The notes beneath the pieces were generated by a model, which searched no databases, was not told the DNA's origin, and saw only the letters and a program-made list of their open reading frames with translations. Both the position numbers and the translations under genes were made by a program. DNA of 64,000 nucleotides from Cellvibrio sp. 79 (lineage in GTDB: Bacteria; Pseudomonadota; Gammaproteobacteria; Pseudomonadales; Cellvibrionaceae): positions 1,217,957 through 1,281,956 of the forward strand of contig MVDH01000003.1 of assembly GCA_003056245.1 (NCBI GenBank), written 5' to 3'. Position 1 is the stretch's first letter. Each line of letters begins with the position of its first letter. Below are positions 48,063-58,031 of the stretch, piece after piece.

Positions 48063-48106
48063 AAAAACAAACAGGCCGGATAACGTTATCCGGCCTGTTT
48101 GTTTTT
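48063..48106 (+). terminator. 44-base perfect palindromic terminator
   Basis: Two perfect 22-base arms with no unpaired centre: AAAAACAAACAGGCCGGATA… and its complement. A GC-rich core is flanked by A-run and T-run, so it works as a terminator for the DUF4156 gene and possibly from the other side. Confidence 0.85.
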
Positions 48107-48273
48107 AGTCGCTGAATATTTACCCGCTTCGACTTTTTTATCGCTTCGCGCCGGTTTTTGTACTTCCTTCCGCTTTATCATCCAAATCTTTGCTAGTGTT
48201 AGCGACAGATAATTGTTGTCTTATTTCTGTCACATAATTGCCATAATCTGGCGCAAAAATCCGGTGTGTAATA

Positions 48274-50349
48274 ATGAGGTCCAAGGTGTCCAACGCCTAT
48301 TTCAATCGCGAATTAAGTCTGCTCGAATTCAATAAACGCGTACTCCACCAAGCTTATAACCGCAGTTTGCCGTTGCTGGAGCGTTTGCGTTTTCTGTGTA
48401 TTTTTTCGACTAACCTCGACGAATTTTTTGAAGTGCGTGTCGGTGGCCTGGTGGAAATTATCGAGCGCAATGCACCACCTACCCACGGGCCGGACGGTCT
48501 GACCCAGGCGCAAACCCTGAATGAAATTTCCCTGCGCGCCCATGAATTAGTGGCCGAGCAATACCGCATTCTCAACAATGAACTCTTGCCGGTAATGGCG
48601 GAGCAGGGCATCCGTGTATTGCGCCGCGAAGATTGGACGCCGGAGCAAATCCAATACCTTAAACACATTTTTTTATCCGATGTATTGCCGGTGCTCAGCC
48701 CTATCGGCCTCGACCCCGCGCATCCGTTTCCGCGCATCCTCAACAAGAGTTTGAATTTTATTGTCCGGCTCGATGGCAAAGATGCTTTTGGCCGCAACTC
48801 CGGCCGCGCCATCGTGCAAGTGCCGCGCTCATTGCCGCACATCATTGAATTGCCAGAGGCATTGAGTATTAACGGGCGCAATTTTGCGTTTATTTCTTCG
48901 ATCATCCATTTTTTCATGGCCGAAATATTCGTCGGCATGACGGTGATGGAAAGTTATCAATTCCGTCTCACGCGTAACTCCGATATTTTCCTCGACGAAG
49001 AAGAAGCCGAGGATTTATTGCGCGCCGTGCAAGGTGAATTGGCCTATCGCCAATACGGCGATGAAGTGCGTTTGGAAATTACCGATACCTGCCCGGCCGA
49101 ACTCGAACATTTCTTGCTGGAACGCTGTGAAATCAAAGAGCGCGATTTGTACCGCATTAATGGCCCGGTGAATTTGAATCGCTACAGCGATGTATTTGAT
49201 CTGGTCAAAGATGCGCAGCACTATTTCAAACCCTTTGTGCAGGCGATGCCCAAGTTGCCCAAGCGCACCAACTCCTATTTTGAAGTGCTGCAAAAGCAGG
49301 ATATTTTGCTCCATCACCCGTTTGATTCGTTCCAGGGCGTGGTGGATTTTTTGCGCGAAGCCGCTGCAGACCCGAATGTGTTGGCGATCAAACAAACCCT
49401 GTATCGCACCGGTTCCAATTCGCCGATTGTGGACGCGTTAGTTGCCGCAGCCAAAGCCGGTAAAGAAGTCACCGCGATTGTTGAGCTGCGTGCGCGTTTT
49501 GATGAAGAACAAAACGTAGCACTCGCCGAGCGTTTGCAGCGCTTTGGTATCCATGTGATTTACGGTGTGGTTGGTTTTAAAACCCATTCCAAGATGATTC
49601 TGGTTGCGCGCCGTGAAACCGGAAAATTGCGCTACTACGTACATCTGGGCACCGGTAACTATCACCCGCGCACCAGTAAAATTTATACCGATTACGGTTT
49701 GCTCACGTCCGATAAAGACATCGGCGAAGATGTGTACCGCATCTTTTTGCAATTATCGAGCATGGGCAAAGCCTCCAAAATGGAAGCGCTGTTGTATGCG
49801 CCTTTTACCTTGCATCGCGGCATGGTGAAACGCATCCGCACCGAAAAAGAAAATGCCGAACACGGCAAACCGGCGCGCATCATCGCCAAGATGAATGCGT
49901 TGTACGATGAAGAATTGGTGAACGAGCTGTATGCGGCATCGCAAGCCGGTGTGCAGATCGATTTGATTGTGCGCGGCGTGTGCCAATTGCGCCCCGGCGT
50001 TGAAGGCTTGTCAGAAAATATTCGGGTGCGTTCGATTATCGGCCGCTTCCTTGAACATCACCGCGTGTTTTATTTCGAGAACAACGGCAACCCGGAATTG
50101 TTTTGCTCCAGTGCCGACTGGATGTTGCGCAACATGTTCCATCGCGTGGAAACCTGCTTCCCGATCAAACACAAAAAAATCCGCGACCGGATTCTGGAAG
50201 ACTTGCATTTGTATCTGGCCGATAACACCCACGCCTGGTTATTGCAGGACGATGGCAGTTATCTCCCGACACAGCCAAAAGAAGACGAAGAAGCAGTCGA
50301 CGCCCAGGCAGTTTTGCTGGAGCGCTGGTCTGCCCATACCGGTCATTAA
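48274..50349 (+). CDS. ppk: polyphosphate kinase 1
   Basis: 691 residues. Makes polyphosphate from ATP. Family signatures F-N-R-E-L-S-L-L-E-F at the N-terminus, F-D-E-E-Q-N-V-A, the phosphohistidine motif T-H438-S-K-M (matching His435 of E. coli) and K-I-Y-T-D-Y-G-L-L-T are intact. The ATG at 48274 lacks a clear ribosome site, while GTG at 48286 has GAGG six bases upstream and gives a more typical start (S-N-A-Y-F-N-R-E), so the true start may be 48286. Confidence 0.95.
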   Translation: MRSKVSNAYFNRELSLLEFNKRVLHQAYNRSLPLLERLRFLCIFSTNLDEFFEVRVGGLVEIIERNAPPTHGPDGLTQAQTLNEISLRAHELVAEQYRILNNELLPVMAEQGIRVLRREDWTPEQIQYLKHIFLSDVLPVLSPIGLDPAHPFPRILNKSLNFIVRLDGKDAFGRNSGRAIVQVPRSLPHIIELPEALSINGRNFAFISSIIHFFMAEIFVGMTVMESYQFRLTRNSDIFLDEEEAEDLLRAVQGELAYRQYGDEVRLEITDTCPAELEHFLLERCEIKERDLYRINGPVNLNRYSDVFDLVKDAQHYFKPFVQAMPKLPKRTNSYFEVLQKQDILLHHPFDSFQGVVDFLREAAADPNVLAIKQTLYRTGSNSPIVDALVAAAKAGKEVTAIVELRARFDEEQNVALAERLQRFGIHVIYGVVGFKTHSKMILVARRETGKLRYYVHLGTGNYHPRTSKIYTDYGLLTSDKDIGEDVYRIFLQLSSMGKASKMEALLYAPFTLHRGMVKRIRTEKENAEHGKPARIIAKMNALYDEELVNELYAASQAGVQIDLIVRGVCQLRPGVEGLSENIRVRSIIGRFLEHHRVFYFENNGNPELFCSSADWMLRNMFHRVETCFPIKHKKIRDRILEDLHLYLADNTHAWLLQDDGSYLPTQPKEDEEAVDAQAVLLERWSAHTGH

Positions 50350-50703
50350 TTAATCCCCGTGCCATGGATGGCCAGATACCCCTCAGCCTAAAACACAACA
50401 CAGTACACCCCGTCATTCACCCATAAAAAAGCGGCCCGCTCGGCTTCGCATTTCTGGCAAAAAGGCCGGAATATTTTCATGTAAATGCACGGGTAGTGAT
50501 TCCCCGATAAATCTTACTTATATATTCTGGCATTACCCGCTTTCCGGCCCGGCGCCGGTTCTCTCCAGCAGGTTATACAACTAACAACAATAGCCATAAA
50601 TCACGTTGTACCTGATTCACGGCAAGGTATCGGCAATAAAACCCGACCACAGGCCCACTGTGTAGTCGTTATCGTCTACAGCAAACTCTAGAGAGATAAG
50701 AAT
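50350..50703. other. intergenic region before the PL11 lyase
   Basis: About 350 bases without a gene. It holds a perfect 10-base palindrome CCGGCGCCGG at 50549-50558 that could be an operator or chance, and the lyase leader with GAGAGA before its ATG. No confident promoter was picked. Confidence 0.45.
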
Positions 50704-53337
50704 ATGATCAGACAGAATCAGCAGTCCTGGCTGCAAAAAAGCCTGCTGCGCAAAACCCTTTTGGCTTGTACTTGTGCCGGTTTAGTGGGCACTGTTGCTA
50801 TCCCCAGCTTCGCAGCGCGTCAGGCGGAATACCTGGACCGCGGCGTAGTGGCATTGCCCTCGGGTGGCGGAGTGTTTATCAGTTGGCGGATGTTGGGTAA
50901 TGATCCGGCGGCGATTGGTTTTAACGTATATCGCAACGGTACCAAAATTACTGCATCGCCCATTACCACCAGCACCAATTACTTCGATGCAACCGGCACC
51001 ACCAGCGCTGCCTACACCATCAGACCAGTTATTAACGGCGTCGAATATGCCGCTAACGCCGCCAAAGCAACCTGGACCAACCCTTATTGGGCAATCAATT
51101 TGAATCGCCCTGCCGGCGGCACTACCCCGAGCGGCGAAGCCTACACTTACTCACCCAACGACCTGAGCGTGGGTGACCTGGATGGCGATGGCCAATATGA
51201 AATCGTGGTGAAGTGGGACCCGTCCAACGCCAAAGATAACTCCCAGTCCGGCTATACCGGCAACGTATTGATCGATGCCTACGAATTCAATGGCACCCAG
51301 TTATGGCGTATCGACCTGGGCAAAAACATCCGGGCCGGGGCACATTACACCCAATTTATGGTGTACGACCTGGACGGTGACGGTAAAGCGGAAGTCGCGA
51401 TGAAAACCGCACCCGGCACCAAAGACGCTGCCGGTACTGTGCAAGGCGGCAGCAACGCGAATACCGATTACCGCAACTCCGGCGGCTATATCCTTTCCGG
51501 CGCTGAATACCTGACCATCTTCAACGGTCAAACCGGTGTCGCGATGGCGACCACTGACTATGTGCCTGCGCGCGGTACTGTCAGCAGTTGGGGCGACAAT
51601 TATGGCAACCGCGTAGACCGTTTCCTCGCTGGCATCGCCTATCTGGATGGCAGCCGCCCCAGCCTGGTAATGACACGCGGTTACTACACCCGCGCGGTAT
51701 TGGTTGCGTGGGATTGGCGCAACGGCAGCCTGACCCGTCGCTGGACCTTCGATAGCAACTCCAGCGGCAACGGTGCCGCCGCTGGCCAGGGCGCTCACAG
51801 CCTGACCGTGGGCGATGTGGACCAGGACGGTAAAGACGAAATCGTCTACGGTTCCGCCACTATTAATGACAATGGCACCCTGATGTATTCCACCGGCTTC
51901 GGCCATGGCGATGCGTTGCACTTATCCGATTTCATCCCCAGCCGCCCCGGCCTTGAAGTGTTCATGGTGCATGAGTCCAATGCCACCGGCGTTGATATGC
52001 ACGATGCCAAAACCGGCCAGGTTATCTGGAGCATCCCCAGCGGCGGCGCTGATGTGGGTCGCGGCGTGATTATGGACATTGACCCCCGTACTGCCGGCGC
52101 AGAAAGCTGGGCGAGTGTGGGCGGGTTGAACAATCCTACCGGCGGCCAAATCACCACCACTAAACCGGCATCCACCAACTTCGCAAGCTGGTGGGATGGC
52201 GACTTGCTGCGTGAGCAGTTGAACAACACCATGATCGACAAGTGGAACTACAGCAATAATTCCAGTTCCCGCTTGCTGACCGCTTACAACTACGGCGCTG
52301 CCTCCAACAACGGCACCAAATCGACGCCGGGCATTTCGGCGGACTTGTTGGGTGACTGGCGCGAAGAGGTGATCTGGCGTCATGAAAACAACAGCCAACT
52401 GCTGGTGTTCTCAACGACAGCGGTAACTGGCAACAAACTGCGTACGTTGATGCACGACTCGCAATATCGCCAGGCCATTGCCTGGCAAAACGTGGCTTAC
52501 AACCAGCCGCCGCACACCAGCTTTTTCCTGGGTGACGGAATGGCTACTCCGGCTGCGCCTGATCTGGCTTTTGTCGGTACTAATCCCAATGGCGGGCCGC
52601 TGACTAGCTCGAGCAGTTCATCCAGCTCATCCGTTGCGCCAGTAGCAGTGAATCTTGGCGGCAGCGCCGGTAACGGCCAGGTTGCGCTCAACTGGACGGT
52701 TAGCGGCACAGTCACCGGAATTGAAATTTACCAGGACACAGATTCCGACCCCGCCGGCCGTGTGCGTATCGCCACGCCCGGCGCCAGTGCACGCAGTTAT
52801 ACCGCTACCGGCCTGACCAACGGTACGCCTTACTGGTTCTGGGTGAAATACACCACGGCGGATGGCAGTGCCAACTCCAATGTATTTACCGCCACACCTT
52901 CTGGCGGTAGCAGCTCAGTTGCTGCGAGCAGTTCATCACTCAGCAGCACGCCGAGCAGTGTTCCGGCCAGCTCCAGTTCGGTAGCGATTTCCAGCAGCTC
53001 GCGCATCAGTAGCAGTGTCGCCTCCAGCACTGGAACCACCGGCGGCAATTGCAGCTATGTAATTAGCAATAACTGGGGCGCAGGCTTTACCGGTGCGATC
53101 CGTATCACCAACAAAGGCACCAGTGCGATTAATGGCTGGACAGTAAATTGGACTTATGCGGGCAGTACACGTCTTAGTGGCTCGTGGAATGCAACGGTTA
53201 ACGGTACCAACCCGTACTCTGCAACCAACCTGAGTTGGAATGCCAGTATCCAGCCCGGCCAAACGGTTGAATTTGGATTCCAGGGCACCCACACTGCCGC
53301 TGAAACACCAGTCATTACCGGAACTGCCTGTAATTAA
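50704..53337 (+). CDS. rgl11A: rhamnogalacturonan endolyase, PL11 with FN3-like and CBM2 modules
   Basis: 877-residue secreted pectinase cleaving rhamnogalacturonan I by beta-elimination. A signal peptide ends near P-S-F-A-A|R (residue ~38). The PL11 propeller (about 40-630) contains Ca-binding D-L-D-G-D-G, D-L-D-G-D-G-K and D-V-D-Q-D-G-K repeats. After a first polyserine linker (about 634-643) comes an FN3-like module (about 647-735). A longer Ser-rich linker (736-778) and a C-terminal CBM2 (783-877, with paired C783 and C876 and conserved Trps) follow. The architecture matches the known Rgl11A of Cellvibrio japonicus. Own promoter region and terminator; sits between ppk and ddl. Confidence 0.93.
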   Translation: MIRQNQQSWLQKSLLRKTLLACTCAGLVGTVAIPSFAARQAEYLDRGVVALPSGGGVFISWRMLGNDPAAIGFNVYRNGTKITASPITTSTNYFDATGTTSAAYTIRPVINGVEYAANAAKATWTNPYWAINLNRPAGGTTPSGEAYTYSPNDLSVGDLDGDGQYEIVVKWDPSNAKDNSQSGYTGNVLIDAYEFNGTQLWRIDLGKNIRAGAHYTQFMVYDLDGDGKAEVAMKTAPGTKDAAGTVQGGSNANTDYRNSGGYILSGAEYLTIFNGQTGVAMATTDYVPARGTVSSWGDNYGNRVDRFLAGIAYLDGSRPSLVMTRGYYTRAVLVAWDWRNGSLTRRWTFDSNSSGNGAAAGQGAHSLTVGDVDQDGKDEIVYGSATINDNGTLMYSTGFGHGDALHLSDFIPSRPGLEVFMVHESNATGVDMHDAKTGQVIWSIPSGGADVGRGVIMDIDPRTAGAESWASVGGLNNPTGGQITTTKPASTNFASWWDGDLLREQLNNTMIDKWNYSNNSSSRLLTAYNYGAASNNGTKSTPGISADLLGDWREEVIWRHENNSQLLVFSTTAVTGNKLRTLMHDSQYRQAIAWQNVAYNQPPHTSFFLGDGMATPAAPDLAFVGTNPNGGPLTSSSSSSSSSVAPVAVNLGGSAGNGQVALNWTVSGTVTGIEIYQDTDSDPAGRVRIATPGASARSYTATGLTNGTPYWFWVKYTTADGSANSNVFTATPSGGSSSVAASSSSLSSTPSSVPASSSSVAISSSSRISSSVASSTGTTGGNCSYVISNNWGAGFTGAIRITNKGTSAINGWTVNWTYAGSTRLSGSWNATVNGTNPYSATNLSWNASIQPGQTVEFGFQGTHTAAETPVITGTACN

Positions 53338-53358
53338 TTTTTGCGGGCAGTAAAACCG

Positions 53359-53390
53359 AAAGGCCGATGGTATTTACCATCGGCCTTTTT
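53359..53390 (+). terminator. terminator of the PL11 lyase gene
   Basis: Fourteen-base perfect arms AAAGGCCGATGGTA and TACCATCGGCCTTT with a two-base centre and following T-run. Its core is nearly identical to the terminator after ddl. Confidence 0.9.
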
Positions 53391-53486
53391 ATTTGCCAGT
53401 CATTTATTTGTCACAAACATTACTTGCTTGCTGCGGCACTTGATTATCTAATTCGGTTTTTAACGTTCAATCGCACAGGCATTTCC

Positions 53487-54584
53487 ATGAACAAACTCCG
53501 TGTTGGCATAGTTTTCGGCGGCAAATCGGCCGAACATGAAGTCTCACTGCAATCGGCAAAAAATATTTTCGATGCAATTGATAAACAAAAATTTGATGTG
53601 ACCTTGCTCGGTATCGATAAGCAAGGTGAATGGCACCTCAACGATGCCGCTGATTATTTACTCAACGCCGAAGACCCCGCGTTGATTGCGTTGAATCGCT
53701 CCAACAATAATGTCGCGCTGGTTCCTGGCAAAGCGCAACAGCAATTAATCGAGAGCAAAAACGCACAAGCGTTACAACAAGTAGATGTTATTTTCCCCAT
53801 CGTACACGGAACCCTCGGCGAAGATGGCTCGCTACAAGGGTTACTGCGCATGGCCGCTATTCCGTTTGTCGGCAGCAGTGTAGTGGGTTCGGCAATGAGT
53901 ATGGATAAAGACGTTACCAAACGTTTGTTGCGCGATGCCGGTTTGAAAGTAACGCCTTTTGTTACGCTAACGCGCGCGACCAGACAGCAAGCGGATTTCA
54001 TCGCGATCAGCAACAAGCTGGGCTTGCCATTGTTTATAAAACCGGCGAACCAGGGTTCATCCGTTGGTGTTAGTAAAGTCACCAATGAACAGGAATTTAA
54101 ACAAGCCATCGATCTGGCCTTTCGTTTCGATCACAAAGTATTGATAGAAACTGCCGTTGTCGGCCGCGAAATTGAATGCGCTGTTTTAGGGAACGATTAC
54201 CCCAAAGCCAGCCTGTGCGGCGAAATCGTCACCAGCGATGCGTTTTATTCTTACGATACCAAATACATTAGCGAAACCGGCGCGCGCGTGGTGGTACCTG
54301 CTGATTTGCCGGGCGATGTCAGCAGTCGTATCCAGCAAATTGCTATTCAGGTATTTCAAACGATGGAGTGCAAAGGTTTGGCACGCGTCGATGTATTTCT
54401 CACCGCAAGTAACGACATCATTATTAACGAAGTAAATACCTTGCCCGGTTTTACCAATATCAGCATGTATCCGAAACTCTGGGAAGCGAGCGGCCTCGGT
54501 TATAGCGAGCTGATTACAACGTTGATCGAATTGGCGCTGGAGCGCCATCAGCAGGATCAGCAATTACAAAGCTCAGTAAAATAA
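53487..54584 (+). CDS. ddl: D-alanine--D-alanine ligase (DdlA-type)
   Basis: 365 residues, ATP-grasp enzyme forming D-Ala-D-Ala for peptidoglycan. [10 protein letters not shown] at the N-terminus, [11 protein letters not shown] for ATP binding, and [10 protein letters not shown] with the metal ligands are intact; length and T-N-I-S-M-Y-P ending fit the DdlA branch. Outside a mur cluster, so it is probably additional to a ddlB in the division cluster. The ATG at 53487 is the family start; the upstream in-frame extension is not supported. Confidence 0.93.
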   Translation: MNKLRVGIVFGGKSAEHEVSLQSAKNIFDAIDKQKFDVTLLGIDKQGEWHLNDAADYLLNAEDPALIALNRSNNNVALVPGKAQQQLIESKNAQALQQVDVIFPIVHGTLGEDGSLQGLLRMAAIPFVGSSVVGSAMSMDKDVTKRLLRDAGLKVTPFVTLTRATRQQADFIAISNKLGLPLFIKPANQGSSVGVSKVTNEQEFKQAIDLAFRFDHKVLIETAVVGREIECAVLGNDYPKASLCGEIVTSDAFYSYDTKYISETGARVVVPADLPGDVSSRIQQIAIQVFQTMECKGLARVDVFLTASNDIIINEVNTLPGFTNISMYPKLWEASGLGYSELITTLIELALERHQQDQQLQSSVK

Positions 54585-54614
54585 AACAGCGATAATTTCT
54601 TTGCGTAAAAAAAT

Positions 54615-54647
54615 AAAAAACCGATGGTATTTGCCATCGGTTTTTTT
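54615..54647 (+). terminator. terminator of ddl
   Basis: Arms AAAAAACCGATGG and CCATCGGTTTTTT around a six-base loop, followed by further T. Also usable from the ppx side. Confidence 0.88.
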
Positions 54648-54751
54648 ATGAAAAAATTATGCACAACCGTTATGGCTCAGTAGCCCCAAAAAAATAACAA
54701 TACACTTATTATTTTGCAGGGCATGTTTATCATGCATTTTTTTATTAGCAT

Positions 54752-56251
54752 TTATTCCATTTCAATAACGAGTGAATAACCGATGTAGGATAAATGGCGC
54801 TGCTCGGTTTCAAGATCAGCGTGGGTTAATGGATGGCCATTAATCCACTTTTCGGAAATCAGCAATTTCATTTTTTTGCCATCGGCTTTTAATGTCATTC
54901 CCGGCAATCCCTTTTCAACACGGCCACGGTGAAAAATAATCGCCAGGCGCAACAAAATCGCCAGGCGCACTAACGGGATATTTCCCATCGGAAATATTTT
55001 TGTGGGAAAACGCTTGCGATGCGCAAGCACCAGCGCTGCGAGCTGGGCCTGTTCGGAACGCGAACAACCGGCAAGGTCGACGTGCTGCACAATGTAGGCG
55101 GAATGTTTGTGGTAATCGTTGTGGGCAATGTCCAGACCGACGTGGTAAAGGCGCGCCGCCCAACCGAGTAATTTATCGGCATCATCCGTAGTAAGCCGCC
55201 AGGTGCGTTCAACCTGGTTAAGCAAATTCAATGCGGTTTTTTCCACGGCTTTGGCTTTGTCCATATTGACGTGGAAACGTTCGGCCAGCGCATCCACACT
55301 GGCCTGGCGAATATCGTGATCTTCCAGACGGCCTTTCTGGTCAAACAACAAACCTTCACGCAACGCCCAATCGGCAGCCACCATCTGATCGAGCCGCAAC
55401 GCATCGAATAACGCGCATAGAACAATTACACCACCGAGAAAAACCGGTTTGCGATCTTCCGATAGCCCGGCGATTTGCAGATCCAGATTGCCGTGATCGA
55501 CGTACATCTCCATGATTTTTTCCAGCGACTCAACCGTGATAGTACCGTCGCTCCAGCCGTTGGCTTCGCATACTTTGGCAACCGCCTTGATACTGCCCGA
55601 CGCCCCGAGCACTTGGCTCCAGCCTTTTTCCAGGAATTCATCGCGCACCGGTTCAAGCTCCTGTAAACACGCGATCACGGCGCGCGCCACCAGCTTGTCG
55701 TCGACGCGGCCGTCCATAAAGAATTTTTTGGTGATCGCCACGCAACCCATATTCAGGCTTTCCTTGAGCAAAGGCTTCATACCTTCGCCCAAAATAACTT
55801 CCGTACTGCCGCCACCAATGTCCATCACAATACGCTTGCCTTTGCCCGGCTCAATGCAACGGGCCACCCCCAAATAAATCAGCCGCGCCTCTTCATCACC
55901 GGAAATAATTTCTACGGGATGCCCGAGACGCTTTTCCGCTTCTTTCAGGAATTGACGCGAATCGCGCACACTACGCAGGGTTTTGGTACCCACGATGCGC
56001 ACACTACGCGACGGGTATGCACGCAAGGCTTCGCCGAATCGTTCCATACACGCGAGGGCACGCTCGCGTGCATCCTCACTCAGGCTGCCATCTTCCTGTA
56101 AACCAAACCCCAGGCGCACTGGCTCACGCAAACGATCCAGTAACGTCAGTTGGCCATTGTCCCAACGGGCAACGATCATATGAAAACTGTTAGAGCCCAA
56201 ATCAATCGCAGCAATGTGGCTGGCGCGGGAGTGGCTTCTCAGGTTGAACAT
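54752..56251 (-). CDS. ppx: exopolyphosphatase (Ppx/GppA family)
   Basis: 499 residues. Hydrolyses polyphosphate from the ends; some members also hydrolyse pppGpp. The N-terminal actin-like fold has A-A-I-D-L-G-S-N-S-F-H and M-D-I-G-G-G-S-T-E-V; a G-A-S-G-S-I-K motif follows; the HD-like C-terminal domain contains L-Y-H-V-G-L-D-I-A-H-N. Convergent with ppk, but separated from it by the PL11 lyase and ddl genes. Confidence 0.95.
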   Translation of the reverse strand: MFNLRSHSRASHIAAIDLGSNSFHMIVARWDNGQLTLLDRLREPVRLGFGLQEDGSLSEDARERALACMERFGEALRAYPSRSVRIVGTKTLRSVRDSRQFLKEAEKRLGHPVEIISGDEEARLIYLGVARCIEPGKGKRIVMDIGGGSTEVILGEGMKPLLKESLNMGCVAITKKFFMDGRVDDKLVARAVIACLQELEPVRDEFLEKGWSQVLGASGSIKAVAKVCEANGWSDGTITVESLEKIMEMYVDHGNLDLQIAGLSEDRKPVFLGGVIVLCALFDALRLDQMVAADWALREGLLFDQKGRLEDHDIRQASVDALAERFHVNMDKAKAVEKTALNLLNQVERTWRLTTDDADKLLGWAARLYHVGLDIAHNDYHKHSAYIVQHVDLAGCSRSEQAQLAALVLAHRKRFPTKIFPMGNIPLVRLAILLRLAIIFHRGRVEKGLPGMTLKADGKKMKLLISEKWINGHPLTHADLETEQRHLSYIGYSLVIEME

Positions 56252-56360
56252 AGGCGGTTTCTCACAAACTTCGGCAGGGTGTGATTATGCGAGACTTTAG
56301 CGAGATTACAAATCGCAAAACCTTTACGCATTGATCTGGCAGGAAAAACTAACAAAAATA

Positions 56361-56391
56361 AAAAAGGCAATCACCTGCGTGATTGCCTTTT
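56361..56391 (-). terminator. terminator of yibN-grxC-secB
   Basis: Arms AAAAGGCAATCAC and GTGATTGCCTTTT with a CTGC loop, directly after the secB stop on the minus strand. Confidence 0.88.
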
Positions 56392-56410
56392 GAGCTTAAA
56401 TCCTGGTCGA

Positions 56411-56926
56411 TTAATTAACGACTTCGGGCTTTTCTGATTGGGCTTGTTCCGCTGCTTGTTGCTGGGCAGCAGTGATAGCTTGCACAAATACCGCATCAAA
56501 ATTGATCGGCGCCAGCATTAACGGTGGGAAGCTGCCGCGGCCTAAAATACTATCCACTGCTTCACGCGCATAAGGGAACAGGATTTGCGGGCATGCCGTG
56601 TTGATCAGTTGGGTAACGGCCGGACCGTCGATATTGGCAATACCAAACAAGCCAGCTTGTTTTACTTCTACCAGGAATACCGCACGGTTTTCAATCGATG
56701 CCGTGATCGTCAGGAACAACACCACCTCAAACAAACCGTCTTCAATTTGGTTTGCCTGGATATTCAGGTCTTGCTGGATATTTGGCTTGAACGCTTTAGT
56801 AAATGCCTCAGGACCCATGGGGGTCTCAAAGGAGATATCTTTCAGGTAGATGCGCTGGATAGCAAAAATGGGGCCTTGTGCGCCTTCGGCTGCTTCCGCG
56901 GCTTGTTGGTTATTTTCTTCAGACAT
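56411..56926 (-). CDS. secB: protein-export chaperone SecB
   Basis: 171 residues. Tetrameric chaperone that keeps precursors unfolded and passes them to SecA. F-A-I-Q-R-I-Y-L-K-D-I-S-F-E-T-P and C-P-x-x-L-F-P-Y-A-R-E-x-V-x-S-x-x-x-R-G-x-F-P-P are canonical. Slightly extended acidic N-terminus and Gln/Ala-rich C-terminus. Third gene of yibN-grxC-secB. Confidence 0.97.
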   Translation of the reverse strand: MSEENNQQAAEAAEGAQGPIFAIQRIYLKDISFETPMGPEAFTKAFKPNIQQDLNIQANQIEDGLFEVVLFLTITASIENRAVFLVEVKQAGLFGIANIDGPAVTQLINTACPQILFPYAREAVDSILGRGSFPPLMLAPINFDAVFVQAITAAQQQAAEQAQSEKPEVVN

Positions 56927-56969
56927 AATGCACTCGATGTAATGGGATTAAATAAAACACGCGGGCCAA

Positions 56970-57227
56970 TCACGGTTGCGCCAGCAGTGGATCCAGTTTG
57001 CCCGCTTTATCCAGCGCCCAGAGATCGGTAAAGCCGCCGACATGCGTGTCGCCGATCCAGATCTGCGGTACTGTGCGCTGGCCGCTTTTGGCCATCATTT
57101 CCTGGCGCAATTGCGGTTGGCTATCCACGCGAATTTCCTCCACGGCCACACCTTTTTGTGCCAACAGCTTTTTGGCATTAACACAGAAAGGGCAAACAGC
57201 AGTGGTGTACATCAGCACGCGGGCCAT
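56970..57227 (-). CDS. grxC: glutaredoxin 3
   Basis: 85 residues. Dithiol glutaredoxin with active site C12-P-F-C15, the T-V-P-Q-I cis-Pro loop and G-G-F-T-D-L glutathione-binding motif. Cytoplasmic disulfide reductase. Between yibN and secB as in E. coli and Pseudomonas. Confidence 0.96.
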   Translation of the reverse strand: MARVLMYTTAVCPFCVNAKKLLAQKGVAVEEIRVDSQPQLRQEMMAKSGQRTVPQIWIGDTHVGGFTDLWALDKAGKLDPLLAQP

Positions 57228-57254
57228 AAAAACTCCGAAATTAAATAACTACTT

Positions 57255-57671
57255 TTATTTACTGCCTTTAACCAGCGGCAAACTCTGCGCTTGCCACTCG
57301 GCAACACCGCCACTAAGGCGACGTACATCAAAACCTTCTTTCCCCAACAAACGACCTACAGCGCCGGCGTGTTGGCCAAGTTTATCCACCAGGATAATGG
57401 TTTTGCCTTTATGGCTGGCCACTTCAGTAGATTCCTTGCTGAGCTTGGCGTAGGGAACGTTCAATGAGCCAACAATGTGTCCGGCCTTGAATTCAGCGTT
57501 ATCACGCAAATCCACAATCACCGCATTACCCTCATTCACCAGGCGCGTTACCTCATGGGGTGATACCGGGCGGCCACTCTTGATACGGTCGCGCCATACA
57601 TACACATAAATCAATGCAATCAGGACGGTGACCAATAGCCACTCTTGGGTAACAAAATTAATAAAATCCAC
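57255..57671 (-). CDS. yibN: membrane-anchored rhodanese-like protein YibN
   Basis: 138 residues: one N-terminal membrane helix (about 11-26) then a cytoplasmic rhodanese-like domain with V-D-L-R-D-x-x-E-F-x-x-G-H-I and a final G-G-V-A-E-W. At the position of the catalytic Cys there is I-I-L-V-D-K-L-G-Q, so it has no sulfurtransferase nucleophile there; E. coli YibN is likewise non-canonical. First gene of yibN-grxC-secB. Role unproven; possibly in membrane protein biogenesis. Confidence 0.88.
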   Translation of the reverse strand: MDFINFVTQEWLLVTVLIALIYVYVWRDRIKSGRPVSPHEVTRLVNEGNAVIVDLRDNAEFKAGHIVGSLNVPYAKLSKESTEVASHKGKTIILVDKLGQHAGAVGRLLGKEGFDVRRLSGGVAEWQAQSLPLVKGSK

Positions 57672-58031
57672 AGTATTGGCCTTCTTGTAAAACGTCAGGG
57701 AGATGATGGCATCGCCCGCTGTCCTGTTGAACCAAAATGGGGACAGGTAAAGTCGATTTCAATACAAGCATCGAAACTTTACCCACGCAGGCGATAAGGC
57801 GGCGAAGTATACACGATTAGGGCATTACTTTTGCCTTGGGCAAAAGCCAAAACAGCAGACATTTATCGGACCTATAGTCAGATTGAACATAGAGTTACGT
57901 CGTTCAACCGGATAGAATGCCGGCTAGTTACGGGCATTTGCCCCGATCCTGACCTGGGGTTGCGTACACCGGCTGCCACAAGCCGCCATAGTCACCAGCC
58001 ACTTCAAGTTCACCGACACTGGAAGCGATTT
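57672..58031. other. divergent promoter region yibN / gpmI
   Basis: About 360 bases holding the promoters of both operons. It contains an inverted repeat GGTAAAGT/ACTTTACC at 57746-57753 and 57776-57783, and a compact hairpin CTTTTGCC/GGCAAAAG at 57828-57846. An in-frame extension of gpmI to 57831 has no ribosome site and is not counted as coding. Confidence 0.5.

Noticed and set aside
51301-52414. Long minus-strand open frames opposite the PL11 lyase
   Set aside because: Caused by codon bias and repeats of the lyase; composition (Ala/Gly/Val-rich) and no start signal argue against coding.
57831-58031. 67-codon N-terminal extension of gpmI
   Set aside because: No ribosome site or homology; the family start and a good ribosome site are at 58032.
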